Assembly (NCBI GenBank): GCA_033763575.1
Contig: JANRKF010000011.1
Span: forward strand, 62,001 to 126,000
DNA length: 64,000 bases
Direction: 5' to 3'
Origin: JANRKF01 sp033763575
GTDB taxonomy: Bacteria > Pseudomonadota > Alphaproteobacteria > Rickettsiales > SXRF01
Shown: in pieces, positions 27,138 to 36,768 of the stretch
Position numbering within the stretch: the stretch's first letter is position 1
How the letters are laid out: each line of letters begins with the position of its first letter
The notes under the pieces: model-generated
Told to the model about the DNA's origin: nothing
The model's database searches: none
Seen by the model: only the letters and a program-made list of their open reading frames with translations
Made by a program: the position numbers and the translations under genes

Positions 27138-28715
27138 ATGGCCGAATACATCACCCTTTATGACTCGACGCTGCGCGACGGCGCGCAGTCACGCGGGGTG
27201 GATTTCACCGTGGCCGATAAGCTCGCCATTGCGCGGGAGCTGGATAAGATCGGCATCGATTATATCGAAGGCGGCTGGCCGGGCGCCAACCCGAATGACG
27301 ACGCGTTTTTCGCCAAGCCGCCCGCGCTCAAAAAAGCAAAGCTCTCGGCATTCGGGATGACCCGTCGCAGCGGTCGTTCGGCGGAAAATGATCCGGGCCT
27401 TGCCACGCTGCTCGATAGCGGGGTGAAATCGATTTGCCTCGTCGGCAAAAGCTGGGATCATCAGGTGAAGTCGGCGCTCGGCATCACGCCTGCGGAAAAT
27501 TTGCGGATGATCGCCGAATCGATCGCACTCATCTCCAAACGCAAAATGGAAGCGCTCTATGACGCCGAGCATTTTTTCGACGGCTATAAGGCGAACCCGG
27601 GATACGCGCTTTCCTGCCTGAAGGCCGCCTATGACAATGGCGCGAAATGGATTGTGCTGTGCGATACCAACGGCGGCTCGCTGCCGTTTGATGTTGAGCG
27701 CATCGTCGGCGAAGTGACCAAACATATTCCCGGCAAGCATCTGGGTATCCACTGCCATAACGATACCGATAATGCGGTGGCTAATTCGCTGGCGGCGGTA
27801 CGTGGCGGTGTGCGGCAGGTGCAGGGGACCATCAACGGCATCGGCGAGCGCTGCGGCAATGCGAACCTCATTTCCATCATCCCTAATCTGGTGCTGAAAA
27901 TGGGTTTTTTGACCGGTGTCACCAAAGAAAAACTGGTGGGGCTTACCGCGCTTTCGCATTTCCTCGATGACCGGCTGAACCGCACGCCCAACCAGCATGC
28001 GCCCTATGTCGGCAGCGCGGCCTTTGCGCATAAGGGCGGCTTGCATGTTTCGGCGATGAGCAAGGATTCGTCGAGCTACGAGCATATCAAACCGGAAACG
28101 GTCGGCAATGTGCGCACGGTGCTGGTCTCCGACAAGGCGGGCCGCTCGAATATCCTCGACCGCCTGAAGCAATTCGGCATCAGGATCAAGCAGGACGATG
28201 AACGCGTGAATGCGCTGGTGTCGGAAGTGAAGGCGCGTGAGAAGCTGGGCTATGCCTATGAAGGTGCGGAAGCGAGTTTCGAGCTGCTCGTCCGCCAGCT
28301 GCTCGGTACCTTGCCGCAGCTTTTTGAAGTGACGGGTTTCCGTGTGATCGGCGAGCGGCGTTATAACGCCAAGGGCGCGCTGGTCAATATCTCGGAAGCG
28401 ACGGTGAAGCTGCTGGTGGACGGTGAGGAAGTGCTGACCGCCGCCGAAGGAAACGGCCCGGTGAACGCGCTCGATAGCGCGTTGCGCAAGGGGCTGTCAA
28501 AACATTTCCCGGTGCTGAAAGATATCCTGCTCACCGATTTCAAAGTGCGGATTCTCAACTCGAACGAAGGCACAGGCGCGATTACCCGCGTGATGGTGGA
28601 ATCGCGTGATGGCAAAGGCAATATATGGACGACGCTCGGCGTCTCCAGCAACCTGATCGATGCGGCGTTCGATGCGCTGCATGATTCGGTGACCTACCGC
28701 CTCCTGAAGAAATAG
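27138..28715 (+). CDS. cimA: Citramalate synthase (CimA-type, LeuA family)
   Basis: The 525-residue product matches the CimA group (TIGR00977), which condenses pyruvate and acetyl-CoA to citramalate for threonine-independent isoleucine synthesis. LYDSTLRDGAQ is the HMGL-like active-site start, followed by LGIHCHNDTDNAVANSLAAVRGG and the metal ligands, and a C-terminal LeuA regulatory dimer domain (about residue 400 onward) that usually binds the feedback inhibitor isoleucine. ATG 27138 gives the family N-terminus. Related isopropylmalate or homocitrate synthases are the alternative, but the length and NGIGERCGNANLIS favour CimA. Confidence 0.88.
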   Translation: MAEYITLYDSTLRDGAQSRGVDFTVADKLAIARELDKIGIDYIEGGWPGANPNDDAFFAKPPALKKAKLSAFGMTRRSGRSAENDPGLATLLDSGVKSICLVGKSWDHQVKSALGITPAENLRMIAESIALISKRKMEALYDAEHFFDGYKANPGYALSCLKAAYDNGAKWIVLCDTNGGSLPFDVERIVGEVTKHIPGKHLGIHCHNDTDNAVANSLAAVRGGVRQVQGTINGIGERCGNANLISIIPNLVLKMGFLTGVTKEKLVGLTALSHFLDDRLNRTPNQHAPYVGSAAFAHKGGLHVSAMSKDSSSYEHIKPETVGNVRTVLVSDKAGRSNILDRLKQFGIRIKQDDERVNALVSEVKAREKLGYAYEGAEASFELLVRQLLGTLPQLFEVTGFRVIGERRYNAKGALVNISEATVKLLVDGEEVLTAAEGNGPVNALDSALRKGLSKHFPVLKDILLTDFKVRILNSNEGTGAITRVMVESRDGKGNIWTTLGVSSNLIDAAFDALHDSVTYRLLKK

Positions 28716-28857
28716 CTGTATTTATTCCTATCGCACCGGTTGTGTTTGTTTTTACAGCCGATAGCCGTATTTTTGCCTTGACACTCAATTCTAAGTTGTA
28801 TTAAAAGACAAATTGTCTAATTATAATAATGTAACCCATACTACAAAGGTATTGTGC

Positions 28858-29166
28858 ATGGAGTTTATACAACCTGAGATAGCGGAAAACAGCCTGAATT
28901 TTGCGCTGCCTCCGGTGATGACGATTGAAACCGCAGAAGCGTTAGCGGCCGAATTAAAGCAATTGCCGCTGGCGGAAAAAACCAGCCTTACCCTCGATGT
29001 CTCACAGGTCCAGAATATTACGTCGCCCGGGCTGCAGCTCATTGTTTCGTTAGAAAAGACGATTACGGCGCAAGGCGGGCGACTCACTATTACCGGCGAG
29101 CGCGATGCTTTTGTCTGCGTCTTCAAGGACGCTGGCCTGGGAAGCATGCTGGGTCAATCATCATGA
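28858..29166 (+). CDS. STAS-domain protein at the head of the chemotaxis operon
   Basis: This 102-residue protein has a STAS fold (anti-sigma-factor-antagonist type): a beta strand near FALPPVMTIETA, SLTLDVSQVQNITSPGLQLIVSLEK with the conserved serine in the phosphorylatable loop position, and GGRLTITGERDAF. ATG 28858 is preferred because AAAGGT lies eight bases upstream; the frame opens at 28813. Single STAS proteins encoded before cheY and cheA occur in many alphaproteobacterial and deltaproteobacterial che operons; their role is not settled. It leads nine genes with small gaps. Confidence 0.85.
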   Translation: MEFIQPEIAENSLNFALPPVMTIETAEALAAELKQLPLAEKTSLTLDVSQVQNITSPGLQLIVSLEKTITAQGGRLTITGERDAFVCVFKDAGLGSMLGQSS

Positions 29167-29182
29167 TGCGGGGGAAATAAGT

Positions 29183-29566
29183 ATGGCCAAGAAAATACTG
29201 ACTGTCGATGACTCGAAGACGATGCGGGAGATGGTGGCGTTTACACTGAAGAGTGCAGGGTATGAGATATTGGAGGCGGAGGATGGCAAGGCGGCGCTTG
29301 CGGCGCTGGGTGGCATAAAGATTGACGCGGTGATTACCGACCTCAACATGCCCAATATGAATGGCTTCGAGCTGATCCGCGCACTGCGCGCCGATCCGGC
29401 CTATAAATTCACGCCGATCCTGATGCTCACCACCGAGGGCGATGGTAGCAAAAAAGAAGAAGGTAAGGCGGCGGGCGCCACCGGCTGGATCGTCAAGCCG
29501 TTCAATCCGGAAAAACTGGTGGAGGTGGTCAAGAAAGTCTGCCCGCCTGCTGAAGCGGCGGCATAG
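29183..29566 (+). CDS. cheY: Chemotaxis response regulator CheY
   Basis: CheY carries the phosphoryl signal from CheA to the motor or another output. The 127-residue single receiver domain has the acidic pair Asp9-Asp10 (TVDDSKTMR), the phosphoacceptor Asp53 (VITDLNMP), the switch threonines (MLTTEG) and Lys105 (IVKPFNP). No output domain is fused. ATG 29183 is preceded by GGGGGAA at good spacing. It lies between the STAS gene and cheA. Confidence 0.96.
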   Translation: MAKKILTVDDSKTMREMVAFTLKSAGYEILEAEDGKAALAALGGIKIDAVITDLNMPNMNGFELIRALRADPAYKFTPILMLTTEGDGSKKEEGKAAGATGWIVKPFNPEKLVEVVKKVCPPAEAAA

Positions 29567-29569
29567 CGT

Positions 29570-31579
29570 ATGAACGGCCTCGACCAGTTCAAGCAAACCT
29601 ATATCACCGAATGCTTTGAACTTCTGGTCGATATGGAAGAGCGGCTGATGGGGCTGGATGTTGATGCGGTGGATATGGAATCGCTTAATGCCATTTTCCG
29701 TTGCGCCCATTCCATCAAAGGCGGGTCGGGTGCTTTTGGACTGGATTATATCACCAACTTCACCCATGTGCTGGAAGCGCTGCTCGATTCGATGCGCGAG
29801 AACAAGGTTTCTGCCTCGCGTGAGGTGGTGGATACGCTCCTGAAAGCCGCCGACATCGTGACCCGGATGGTGCATGCCGCCAAAGATGGCGTGCGGCCGC
29901 CGGATGATCTTGGCGCGGACATCAAACAGCAGCTTGAACAATTCGCTGGTGGCGGCGGGGCCGGGCAGGATGCAGCCAAAAAAACTGCCGCCGGAAAAGC
30001 GGCAGAGGGCACCGCCAAAGAACGCATATGGCGGATCGATTTCATGCCGCATGAGACGCTTTTTTCCACCGGCAACGAACCGCTCTTGCTGTTGCGTGAG
30101 CTGGGGCGTCTGGGTACGTGCGAAGTCACCACTTACACCGCCCGCGTGCCGGAGATTGCCTATCTGAACGCCACCCATTGCCATCTCGGCTGGTCGGTGC
30201 AGGTGAGCACCGATAAACCGGAAGCCGCCATACGCGAAGTCTTCGAATTCGTGACCGATCACTGTGACCTCAAGATCGAAATGCTTGATCTTCCCGCCGC
30301 CGGAGCGGATGCAGATGCGTCCCCTCCCCGCACTGCCAAGATCGTTCCGGCGGGGGAGGACCAGGCTGCTAAATCGACGCAGACCACCTCCATCCGCGTC
30401 GATCTAGATAAGGTGGATCGTCTGGTCAACATGATCGGCGAGTTGGTCATCACCGAGGCGATGCTTCGGGCGCAGACACGCCATTTCGGCGTCGAGCAGT
30501 TTGCCGATCTGATGCGTGGGATTGACGAATTATCGCAGCATACCCGTGAATTGCAGGAAGCGGTCATGAGCGTGCGCATGCAGCCGGTGAAATCCATCTT
30601 TTCTAGGATGCCGCGCATCGTGCGCGATATTTCGGCGCAGCTCGGCAAGGATATCAAGCTCGAAATGTCCGGTGAAAATACCGAGGTCGATAAAACGGTA
30701 ATCGAACAACTTTCTGATCCGCTCATGCATATGATCCGCAATAGCTGCGACCACGGTATCGAGAATCCTGAAACCCGCACCGCAAACGGCAAGTCGGCGC
30801 AAGGCACCATCCTGCTTTCCGCCGATCATCGTGGCGGGCGCATCATCATCGAAATTCGTGATGACGGCGCCGGCATCAACCGCGAGCGCGTGCTTGCCAA
30901 GGCGCGGGAGAAAGAACTGATCGCTGCCGATGCTGCGCCCAGCAATGATGAAATCGACAATATGATTTTCATGGCGGGTTTTTCAACAGCGGAGAAAGTC
31001 ACCAATGTTTCCGGTCGCGGCGTCGGCATGGATGTGGTGAAGCGCAATATCGAAGGCATGGGCGGCACCGTGCGTGTGACAAATGATCCGGGCAAAGGCT
31101 CGCTCTTTACCGTGTCGCTGCCGCTGACGCTTGCCATTCTAGACGGCATGATCGTGCGTGTCGGGACGGAACATTACATCATTCCGATCACCAGCATCAT
31201 CGAAACCATGCGTCCCAAGGCCGAGCAGGTAAAGCGGGTGGAAGGACATAGCGACGTGATTAATGTGCGCGGTGAATTCGTATCGGTGGTGCATCTGCAT
31301 CGTATTTTTAACATTGCCGGTGCGCAGGATGATCCGAGCAAGGCGCTGGTTGTGCTGGTGGAAAGTGGCAATGAAAAAATGGGGCTGGTCGTCGATGAGC
31401 TGATCGGCCAGCAGCAGGTGGTGATTAAAAGCCTCGAGGCTAATGCCGACCCGGTGCAAGGTGTTTCGGGCGCGACCATTCTCGGTGACGGGCGTGTGTC
31501 GCTCATTCTTGAAATCAACGATTTGAACAAAATACGGCATGAGCACACGCAACACGCGGTCATGCCACGAGCAGCATAA
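29570..31579 (+). CDS. cheA: Chemotaxis histidine kinase CheA
   Basis: The 669-residue cytoplasmic kinase has a P1 phosphotransfer domain with His47 (CAHSIKGGSGAFG), a P2-like CheY/CheB-binding region (about residues 155-245), a P3 dimerisation helix pair (SIRVDLDKVDRLVNMIGELVITEAML), a P4 ATPase domain with N-box (MHMIRNSCDHGIE) and G-boxes (DDGAGI, GRGVGMDVVK), and a C-terminal CheW-like P5 domain. It starts four bases after cheY. All functional parts are intact. Confidence 0.97.
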   Translation: MNGLDQFKQTYITECFELLVDMEERLMGLDVDAVDMESLNAIFRCAHSIKGGSGAFGLDYITNFTHVLEALLDSMRENKVSASREVVDTLLKAADIVTRMVHAAKDGVRPPDDLGADIKQQLEQFAGGGGAGQDAAKKTAAGKAAEGTAKERIWRIDFMPHETLFSTGNEPLLLLRELGRLGTCEVTTYTARVPEIAYLNATHCHLGWSVQVSTDKPEAAIREVFEFVTDHCDLKIEMLDLPAAGADADASPPRTAKIVPAGEDQAAKSTQTTSIRVDLDKVDRLVNMIGELVITEAMLRAQTRHFGVEQFADLMRGIDELSQHTRELQEAVMSVRMQPVKSIFSRMPRIVRDISAQLGKDIKLEMSGENTEVDKTVIEQLSDPLMHMIRNSCDHGIENPETRTANGKSAQGTILLSADHRGGRIIIEIRDDGAGINRERVLAKAREKELIAADAAPSNDEIDNMIFMAGFSTAEKVTNVSGRGVGMDVVKRNIEGMGGTVRVTNDPGKGSLFTVSLPLTLAILDGMIVRVGTEHYIIPITSIIETMRPKAEQVKRVEGHSDVINVRGEFVSVVHLHRIFNIAGAQDDPSKALVVLVESGNEKMGLVVDELIGQQQVVIKSLEANADPVQGVSGATILGDGRVSLILEINDLNKIRHEHTQHAVMPRAA

Positions 31580-31603
31580 CAGGATTAAAAGGAGGACCAG
31601 ACA

Positions 31604-32116
31604 ATGGCAGATAGTTTCGACAAAACCCGCGAAGCAGTAAAGGAGGTGGCTGCGCAGAAAGGCATGGCGCAGCAATTTCTCACCTTCACCGTCGATGGCG
31701 AAGAGTTCGGCGTCGACATCATGACCGTGCGCGAAATTAAAGGCTGGACGGAAACCACCCGCCTGCCCAACTCGCAGGAATTTATGCGCGGCGTGATGAA
31801 TTTGCGCGGGCTGATTATTCCCATCTTCGATTTGCGCACGCGGTTTAAGCGTGGCCTGACCGAGGCGACGCCCAAACATGTGGTCATCATCCTCGCCGTT
31901 GGCGCGCGCAATATCGGCATTCTGGTCGATACCGTCTCCGATATTCTAGACGCAGGCGCCGACCAGATCAAACCGGCGCCGACATCCGATAGCCCGGTCG
32001 ATTCCGCCTTCATCAGCGGCCTGATTTCGCTGGAGGAACGCATGGTCGTACTGCTCGACGTCGAGCATTTATTCGACACTAAGCATATTGAAACCGCACT
32101 CGCAACCGCCGCCTAA
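31604..32116 (+). CDS. cheW: Chemotaxis adaptor CheW
   Basis: CheW couples the kinase CheA to receptors. The 170-residue protein has the typical core FLTFTVDGEEFGVDIMTVREI and MNLRGLIIPIFDLRTRF, followed by VSDILD in the second subdomain. An N-terminal extension of about 20 charged residues is present. A strong GGAGG lies about nine bases before ATG 31604. It sits between cheA and the large receptor, in the same operon. Confidence 0.96.
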   Translation: MADSFDKTREAVKEVAAQKGMAQQFLTFTVDGEEFGVDIMTVREIKGWTETTRLPNSQEFMRGVMNLRGLIIPIFDLRTRFKRGLTEATPKHVVIILAVGARNIGILVDTVSDILDAGADQIKPAPTSDSPVDSAFISGLISLEERMVVLLDVEHLFDTKHIETALATAA

Positions 32117-32140
32117 TTTATTACACGAAAGGATACCACC

Positions 32141-35100
32141 ATGCTCCGCTTTAACATCCGCACCAAACTCACCCTCCTCCTCCTTGTGTTCGGCTTGCTG
32201 CCGCTGGCAGCGGTGATGCCGATTGTCTTCGATCAACTGCATAGCATGCAGCAAGGCCGACTTGATGACATGAAAACAACCGCCGCCAGTACCGGTGAAT
32301 TGATCGACCGCAATTTATTCGAGCGCTACGGCGATGTGCAGGCATTCGGCACCAATGCAGCGAGCAAGAATAAGCAAAATTGGTATCTCCATAACGCCGA
32401 GAATCCGCTAGTAGGGGCGATGAATGCCTACATGACCAATTACGGAATTTATAAACTCATGATGCTGGTGGATATGGAAGGTAAAGTTGCCGCCGTCAAC
32501 AGCACCGACAATAAAGGCAAAGCACTCGACACCGCGGCGTTCTACAGTCGCTCCTTCAACGATGCCGCATGGTTCCAGCAAGTGATTCGCAAGGAATTTC
32601 TAAAGGGCGAAGGCATCGACGGTACGGTAGTAGAGCAGCCGCGCTATGAGGCACTGGTGGCCGATGCCTATAAAGGCGAGGACGGGTTCACCATTCCTTT
32701 TGCGGCGCCTGTGTATGACTATGCTGGGCAGATGATCGGCGTGTGGGTGAATTTCGCTGATTTTGGTCTGGTGGAAGAGATTATTAAAGATGTGTACAAA
32801 CAGAAAAAAGCGGCCGGAATGCAGGATATCGGCTTTGCCATCGGCGATAGCAAAGGTACTATATTGGTCAATTACGATCCGGCGGCGCGGGCCGAATACG
32901 AAAACCGTATGGCCGACATCATCGGCAAAAAAACACTGGCTGACATGCAGATCCCTGCGGCAACGGAAGCGTTGAAAGAAACAACCGGCACCAATATTGA
33001 AGTGGACACGGGAAGCGGCGAAGAAGATGCGGTGAGCTGGGCGAAGGCCGATGGTGCGCTTGGGTTTCCCAGTATGGGTTGGACGATCATCATGCATCAG
33101 CCGGGGCAACTCGCTTTTGCCGATATTGCCAGCGCAAAATATTTGCTGCTGACGATTATGGGCGTTGCTCTTGCTGCAATTCTCGGAGTCGGCGCATTCA
33201 TCGGCACGCTGGCCAGCCGTCCTTTGCGTAAATCAACCACGGCGATGCAGGCGATTGCACAAGGCGATTACACGACAACGGTCAGTGGCGCAGATCGCAG
33301 CGACGAGATGGGCGAAATGGCTAAGGCGATGGAGTCGCTTAAAACTACACTCGACACCAACACGCGCCTGAAACAGGCACTCGACAGCGTTACCAGCAAC
33401 GTGATGATGGCCGATGAGAATTTCAACATCATCTATCTCAATGAATCGGTGCTGTCGTTTTTGCGTGAGGCGGAAAAAGACATCCAGAAAGATTTGCCGC
33501 GCTTTTCCGTTGCCAGTCTCATGGGTTCAAATATCGACATTTTCCACAAAAATCCGTCGCACCAGCGCAATATGCTGGCGGCGATGAACCAGCCGACCAA
33601 AACCTCCATTCAGGTCGGTGGGCGTTCGTTTAACCTGGTGGCGGTGCCGCTTTTCGATCAGAACAAGAAGCGCATCGGCACCACGGTCGAGTGGCAGGAC
33701 GGCACGGCGGCAGGCATGGTCGATGCCATCAACAAATCGCAGGCGGTGATCGAATTTTTCCCGGACGGCACCATCATTAATGCCAACCAGAATTTCCTCT
33801 CGGTCATGGGTTATTCGCTGGAGGAAATCAAAGGCAAACACCACAGTATGTTCGCCGATGAGAAATACAAAGCCAGCTCTGAATACCGCAAATTCTGGGA
33901 TGATCTCGGTCGCGGTGAAGCGCAGGTTGGCGAGTTCAAACGCTTTGCCAAAGGCGGCAAGGAAATCTGGATCAACGGCTCCTATAATCCGATCACCGAT
34001 TTAAAAGGTAAGATCGTGCGCGTGGTCAAAACCGCGAGCGACATCACGGCGGCGAAAATCGAGAGCATGAACGCGGCGCGCCTGAAACTAGCGCTCGACA
34101 CTTGCACCGCCAACGTCATGATGGCCGACGCCAATTTCAATATCAGCTATTTGAACGAATCGCTGGTTGGCTTCCTGAAAGAAGCCGAGAAAGATATTCA
34201 GAAAGATCTTCCGCGCTTCAACACGGCGAACCTGATCGGCCAGAATATCGATGTGTTCCACAAAAACCCGGCGATGCAGCGCGGGATGCTGGACAAGCTG
34301 GCCAGCACCTACCGAACCTCCATCCAGGTCGGCGGGCGTTCGTTCAATCTGGTGGCGAACCCAATCTTCGGCGCGAATAATGAACGGCTCGGCACCGTCG
34401 TCGAATGGCAGGACGGCACGGCGGTGGGCCTTACCGAAGCGCTCAACCGCTCACAAGCCATTATCGAGTTTCAAACCGATGGCACCATCATCAACGCCAA
34501 CCCGAATTTCCTCGGCGCGGTGGGATATATGCTCGATGAAATCAAAGGCAAACATCACAGCATGTTCTGTGATGCAGCCTATCGCACCAGCCAGGAATAT
34601 CGCAAATTCTGGGATGATTTGAACCGTGGCGAAGCGCAGACAGGTGAATTCAAGCGCTTTGGCAAAGGCGGCAAGGAAATCTGGATCAACGCTTCCTACA
34701 ACCCGATCATGGACCTAAAAGGCAAAGTGGTGCGCGTCGTGAAAACCGCCAGCGATGTCACCGAGATGGTCACTACCCGCACTGAGAATGAAATGGGTAT
34801 GAATGAAGCGGTGAAGGTGCTGACCGGCATTTCGCAAGGCAACCTGACCCAGAAAATGGAGCAGGAATATAAAGGCAGCTATGCGCAGATCAAAACTGCG
34901 ATCAATGCCACGGTCGAACGCCTGTACGGCATGGTGAAGCAAATCATCGAGTCGGCGCAGGCGGTCAACTCGGCGGCGAGCGAAATCGCCTCCGGCAGCA
35001 CCGACCTCTCGCAGCGCACCGAGGAGCAAGCCTCGTCGCTGGAAGAAACCGCGGCATCGATGGAGCAAATCACCGGCACGGTGAAACAAAACTCCAGCAA

Positions 35101-35893
35101 CGCTGCCACTGCTAACGACCTCTCCGGCAAAGCCAATACCGTAGCCGGTGAAGGCGGTAAGGTAGTGGAACAGGCCGTGACAGCGATGGGTTCGATCGAA
35201 AAATCCTCGCAAAAGATTTCCGACATCATCGGTGTCATCGACGAAATCGCCTTCCAGACCAACCTGCTCGCGCTCAACGCAGCGGTGGAAGCGGCGCGCG
35301 CGGGTGATGCCGGTAAGGGCTTCGCCGTGGTGGCAAGCGAAGTGCGTTCGCTCGCCGGGCGGTCGGCTTCGGCATCGAAAGAAATCAAGGCGCTCATCAA
35401 TGAGAGCGTTGGTCAGGTGAAAGACGGCGCCGAGCTGGTGAACAAAGCCGGCGAAACGCTGCGTAATATCGTCGCCTCGGTGCAGCAGGTATCGAGCATC
35501 GTCTCCGAGATCGCAAGCGCCAGTCAGGAGCAGGCGACCGGCATCGACGAGATCAACACGGCCATCACGCAGATGGATGAGGTGACGCAGCAGAATGCTG
35601 CGCTGGTGGAAGAAAATACCGCCGCCGCAACGTCACTGGTAGAACAGGGCCGTGAGCTTGAAAAACTCATGAGCTTCTTCACCTTGAGCGATGATGAGGA
35701 TGAAGATGACGATTCGCATCCCAATGTCGTGGCGCTGGAAACGATGAAGCCTGCGGCAAAACCGAAACCAGCGGCCAAGGGTGCAGCCAAGGCATCGGCA
35801 AGCAAGGGGAAGACTACAGCGAAAGCAGCCGCCAAACCGTCCAAGGTTGCGGGCGGCGGCGGTAGTTATGACAAGGACTGGCAGGAATTCTAA
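32141..35893 (+). CDS. Large methyl-accepting chemotaxis protein with duplicated double-PAS unit
   Basis: The 1250-residue receptor has TM1 (about 9-30), a periplasmic Cache-like sensor (about 31-330), TM2 (about 333-356), a HAMP domain, then two tandem copies of a 238-residue double-PAS unit (residues 409-646 and 647-884). A further HAMP-like segment (about 886-930) precedes the signalling coiled coil, with the conserved tip EIAFQTNLLALNAAVEAARAGD. A low-complexity Ala/Lys tail ends in DWQEF, which fits the CheR/CheB tethering pentapeptide. Cytoplasmic PAS units suggest sensing of redox state or internal ligands as well as a periplasmic signal. Confidence 0.95.
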   Translation: MLRFNIRTKLTLLLLVFGLLPLAAVMPIVFDQLHSMQQGRLDDMKTTAASTGELIDRNLFERYGDVQAFGTNAASKNKQNWYLHNAENPLVGAMNAYMTNYGIYKLMMLVDMEGKVAAVNSTDNKGKALDTAAFYSRSFNDAAWFQQVIRKEFLKGEGIDGTVVEQPRYEALVADAYKGEDGFTIPFAAPVYDYAGQMIGVWVNFADFGLVEEIIKDVYKQKKAAGMQDIGFAIGDSKGTILVNYDPAARAEYENRMADIIGKKTLADMQIPAATEALKETTGTNIEVDTGSGEEDAVSWAKADGALGFPSMGWTIIMHQPGQLAFADIASAKYLLLTIMGVALAAILGVGAFIGTLASRPLRKSTTAMQAIAQGDYTTTVSGADRSDEMGEMAKAMESLKTTLDTNTRLKQALDSVTSNVMMADENFNIIYLNESVLSFLREAEKDIQKDLPRFSVASLMGSNIDIFHKNPSHQRNMLAAMNQPTKTSIQVGGRSFNLVAVPLFDQNKKRIGTTVEWQDGTAAGMVDAINKSQAVIEFFPDGTIINANQNFLSVMGYSLEEIKGKHHSMFADEKYKASSEYRKFWDDLGRGEAQVGEFKRFAKGGKEIWINGSYNPITDLKGKIVRVVKTASDITAAKIESMNAARLKLALDTCTANVMMADANFNISYLNESLVGFLKEAEKDIQKDLPRFNTANLIGQNIDVFHKNPAMQRGMLDKLASTYRTSIQVGGRSFNLVANPIFGANNERLGTVVEWQDGTAVGLTEALNRSQAIIEFQTDGTIINANPNFLGAVGYMLDEIKGKHHSMFCDAAYRTSQEYRKFWDDLNRGEAQTGEFKRFGKGGKEIWINASYNPIMDLKGKVVRVVKTASDVTEMVTTRTENEMGMNEAVKVLTGISQGNLTQKMEQEYKGSYAQIKTAINATVERLYGMVKQIIESAQAVNSAASEIASGSTDLSQRTEEQASSLEETAASMEQITGTVKQNSSNAATANDLSGKANTVAGEGGKVVEQAVTAMGSIEKSSQKISDIIGVIDEIAFQTNLLALNAAVEAARAGDAGKGFAVVASEVRSLAGRSASASKEIKALINESVGQVKDGAELVNKAGETLRNIVASVQQVSSIVSEIASASQEQATGIDEINTAITQMDEVTQQNAALVEENTAAATSLVEQGRELEKLMSFFTLSDDEDEDDDSHPNVVALETMKPAAKPKPAAKGAAKASASKGKTTAKAAAKPSKVAGGGGSYDKDWQEF

Positions 35894-35915
35894 GTAGGGG
35901 AGCGGGTGAAGCGGT

Positions 35916-36767
35916 ATGGCAAAAGCATCGCAAAAATCCGATGACGAACGTGAGTTTTCATTTTCCGATCAGCAGTTCAAATTTCTGGCGGACCTTGCAA
36001 ATAAGCGCACCGGCATTGTCTTGGCCGAGCATAAGAAGGACATGGTTTATTCCCGGCTGGTGCGTCGTCTGCGGGCGCTCAGGTTAGGAAGCTTCGCCGA
36101 ATATTGCGACATGATGCAAGGGGAGGAAGGGAAGGAGGAGCTTGGCAATCTTGTCAACGCGATTACCACCAACCTGACCAGCTTCTTTCGCGAAGGCCAC
36201 CATTTCGAGCATCTGCGCGACAAGGTTTTTGCCGATCTTATCGCCCAGCGCCCTTCGCCAAAACGGCTGCGTATCTGGTCGGCCGGGTGCTCGGCGGGGA
36301 TGGAGCCTTATTCGATCGCGATGATGATCAAGGCCGGGTTCAAAGACTGGAAAAGCTGGGATGCTAAAATATTGGCCACCGACATCGACACCAACATGCT
36401 GGGTACCGGCATGGAGGGTGAGTATGCCTCCGAGCAGTATGAAAATATTCCGCCCTCCTGCCGCAGCGACGTGCAGAAGCTTGCCAAGACCGATAAAATC
36501 CGCATGTCGGATGAATTGAAATCGATGATCGCGTTCAAGCCGCTCAACCTGCTCGAATCCTGGCCGATGAAAGGGCCGTTCGATGCGGTGTTCTGCCGCA
36601 ATGTGGTGATTTATTTTGATAAGCCGACGCAGGCAAAATTATTTAACCGTATCGCCGATCTGATCAAGCCGGACGGCTGGCTCTATATCGGCCATTCGGA
36701 AAATTTATTCAAAGTATGTGATCGTTTCGAACTGGTTGGGCGAACCATATACAGGAAGGTGCGCTGA
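35916..36767 (+). CDS. cheR: Chemotaxis protein methyltransferase CheR
   Basis: CheR methylates glutamates of receptors with SAM. The 283-residue product has the N-terminal helical domain (FSDQQFKFLADLANKRTGIVL), TTNLTSFFREGHHFEHL, the SAM-binding RIWSAGCSAGMEPYSIAM, and the C-terminal FDAVFCRNVVIYFDKPTQ and YIGHSENLF. It follows the receptor whose C-terminal pentapeptide could tether it. The beta-subdomain insertion expected for pentapeptide binding lies about residues 190-215 but I cannot judge its specificity. Confidence 0.96.
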   Translation: MAKASQKSDDEREFSFSDQQFKFLADLANKRTGIVLAEHKKDMVYSRLVRRLRALRLGSFAEYCDMMQGEEGKEELGNLVNAITTNLTSFFREGHHFEHLRDKVFADLIAQRPSPKRLRIWSAGCSAGMEPYSIAMMIKAGFKDWKSWDAKILATDIDTNMLGTGMEGEYASEQYENIPPSCRSDVQKLAKTDKIRMSDELKSMIAFKPLNLLESWPMKGPFDAVFCRNVVIYFDKPTQAKLFNRIADLIKPDGWLYIGHSENLFKVCDRFELVGRTIYRKVR

Positions 36768-36768
36768 T

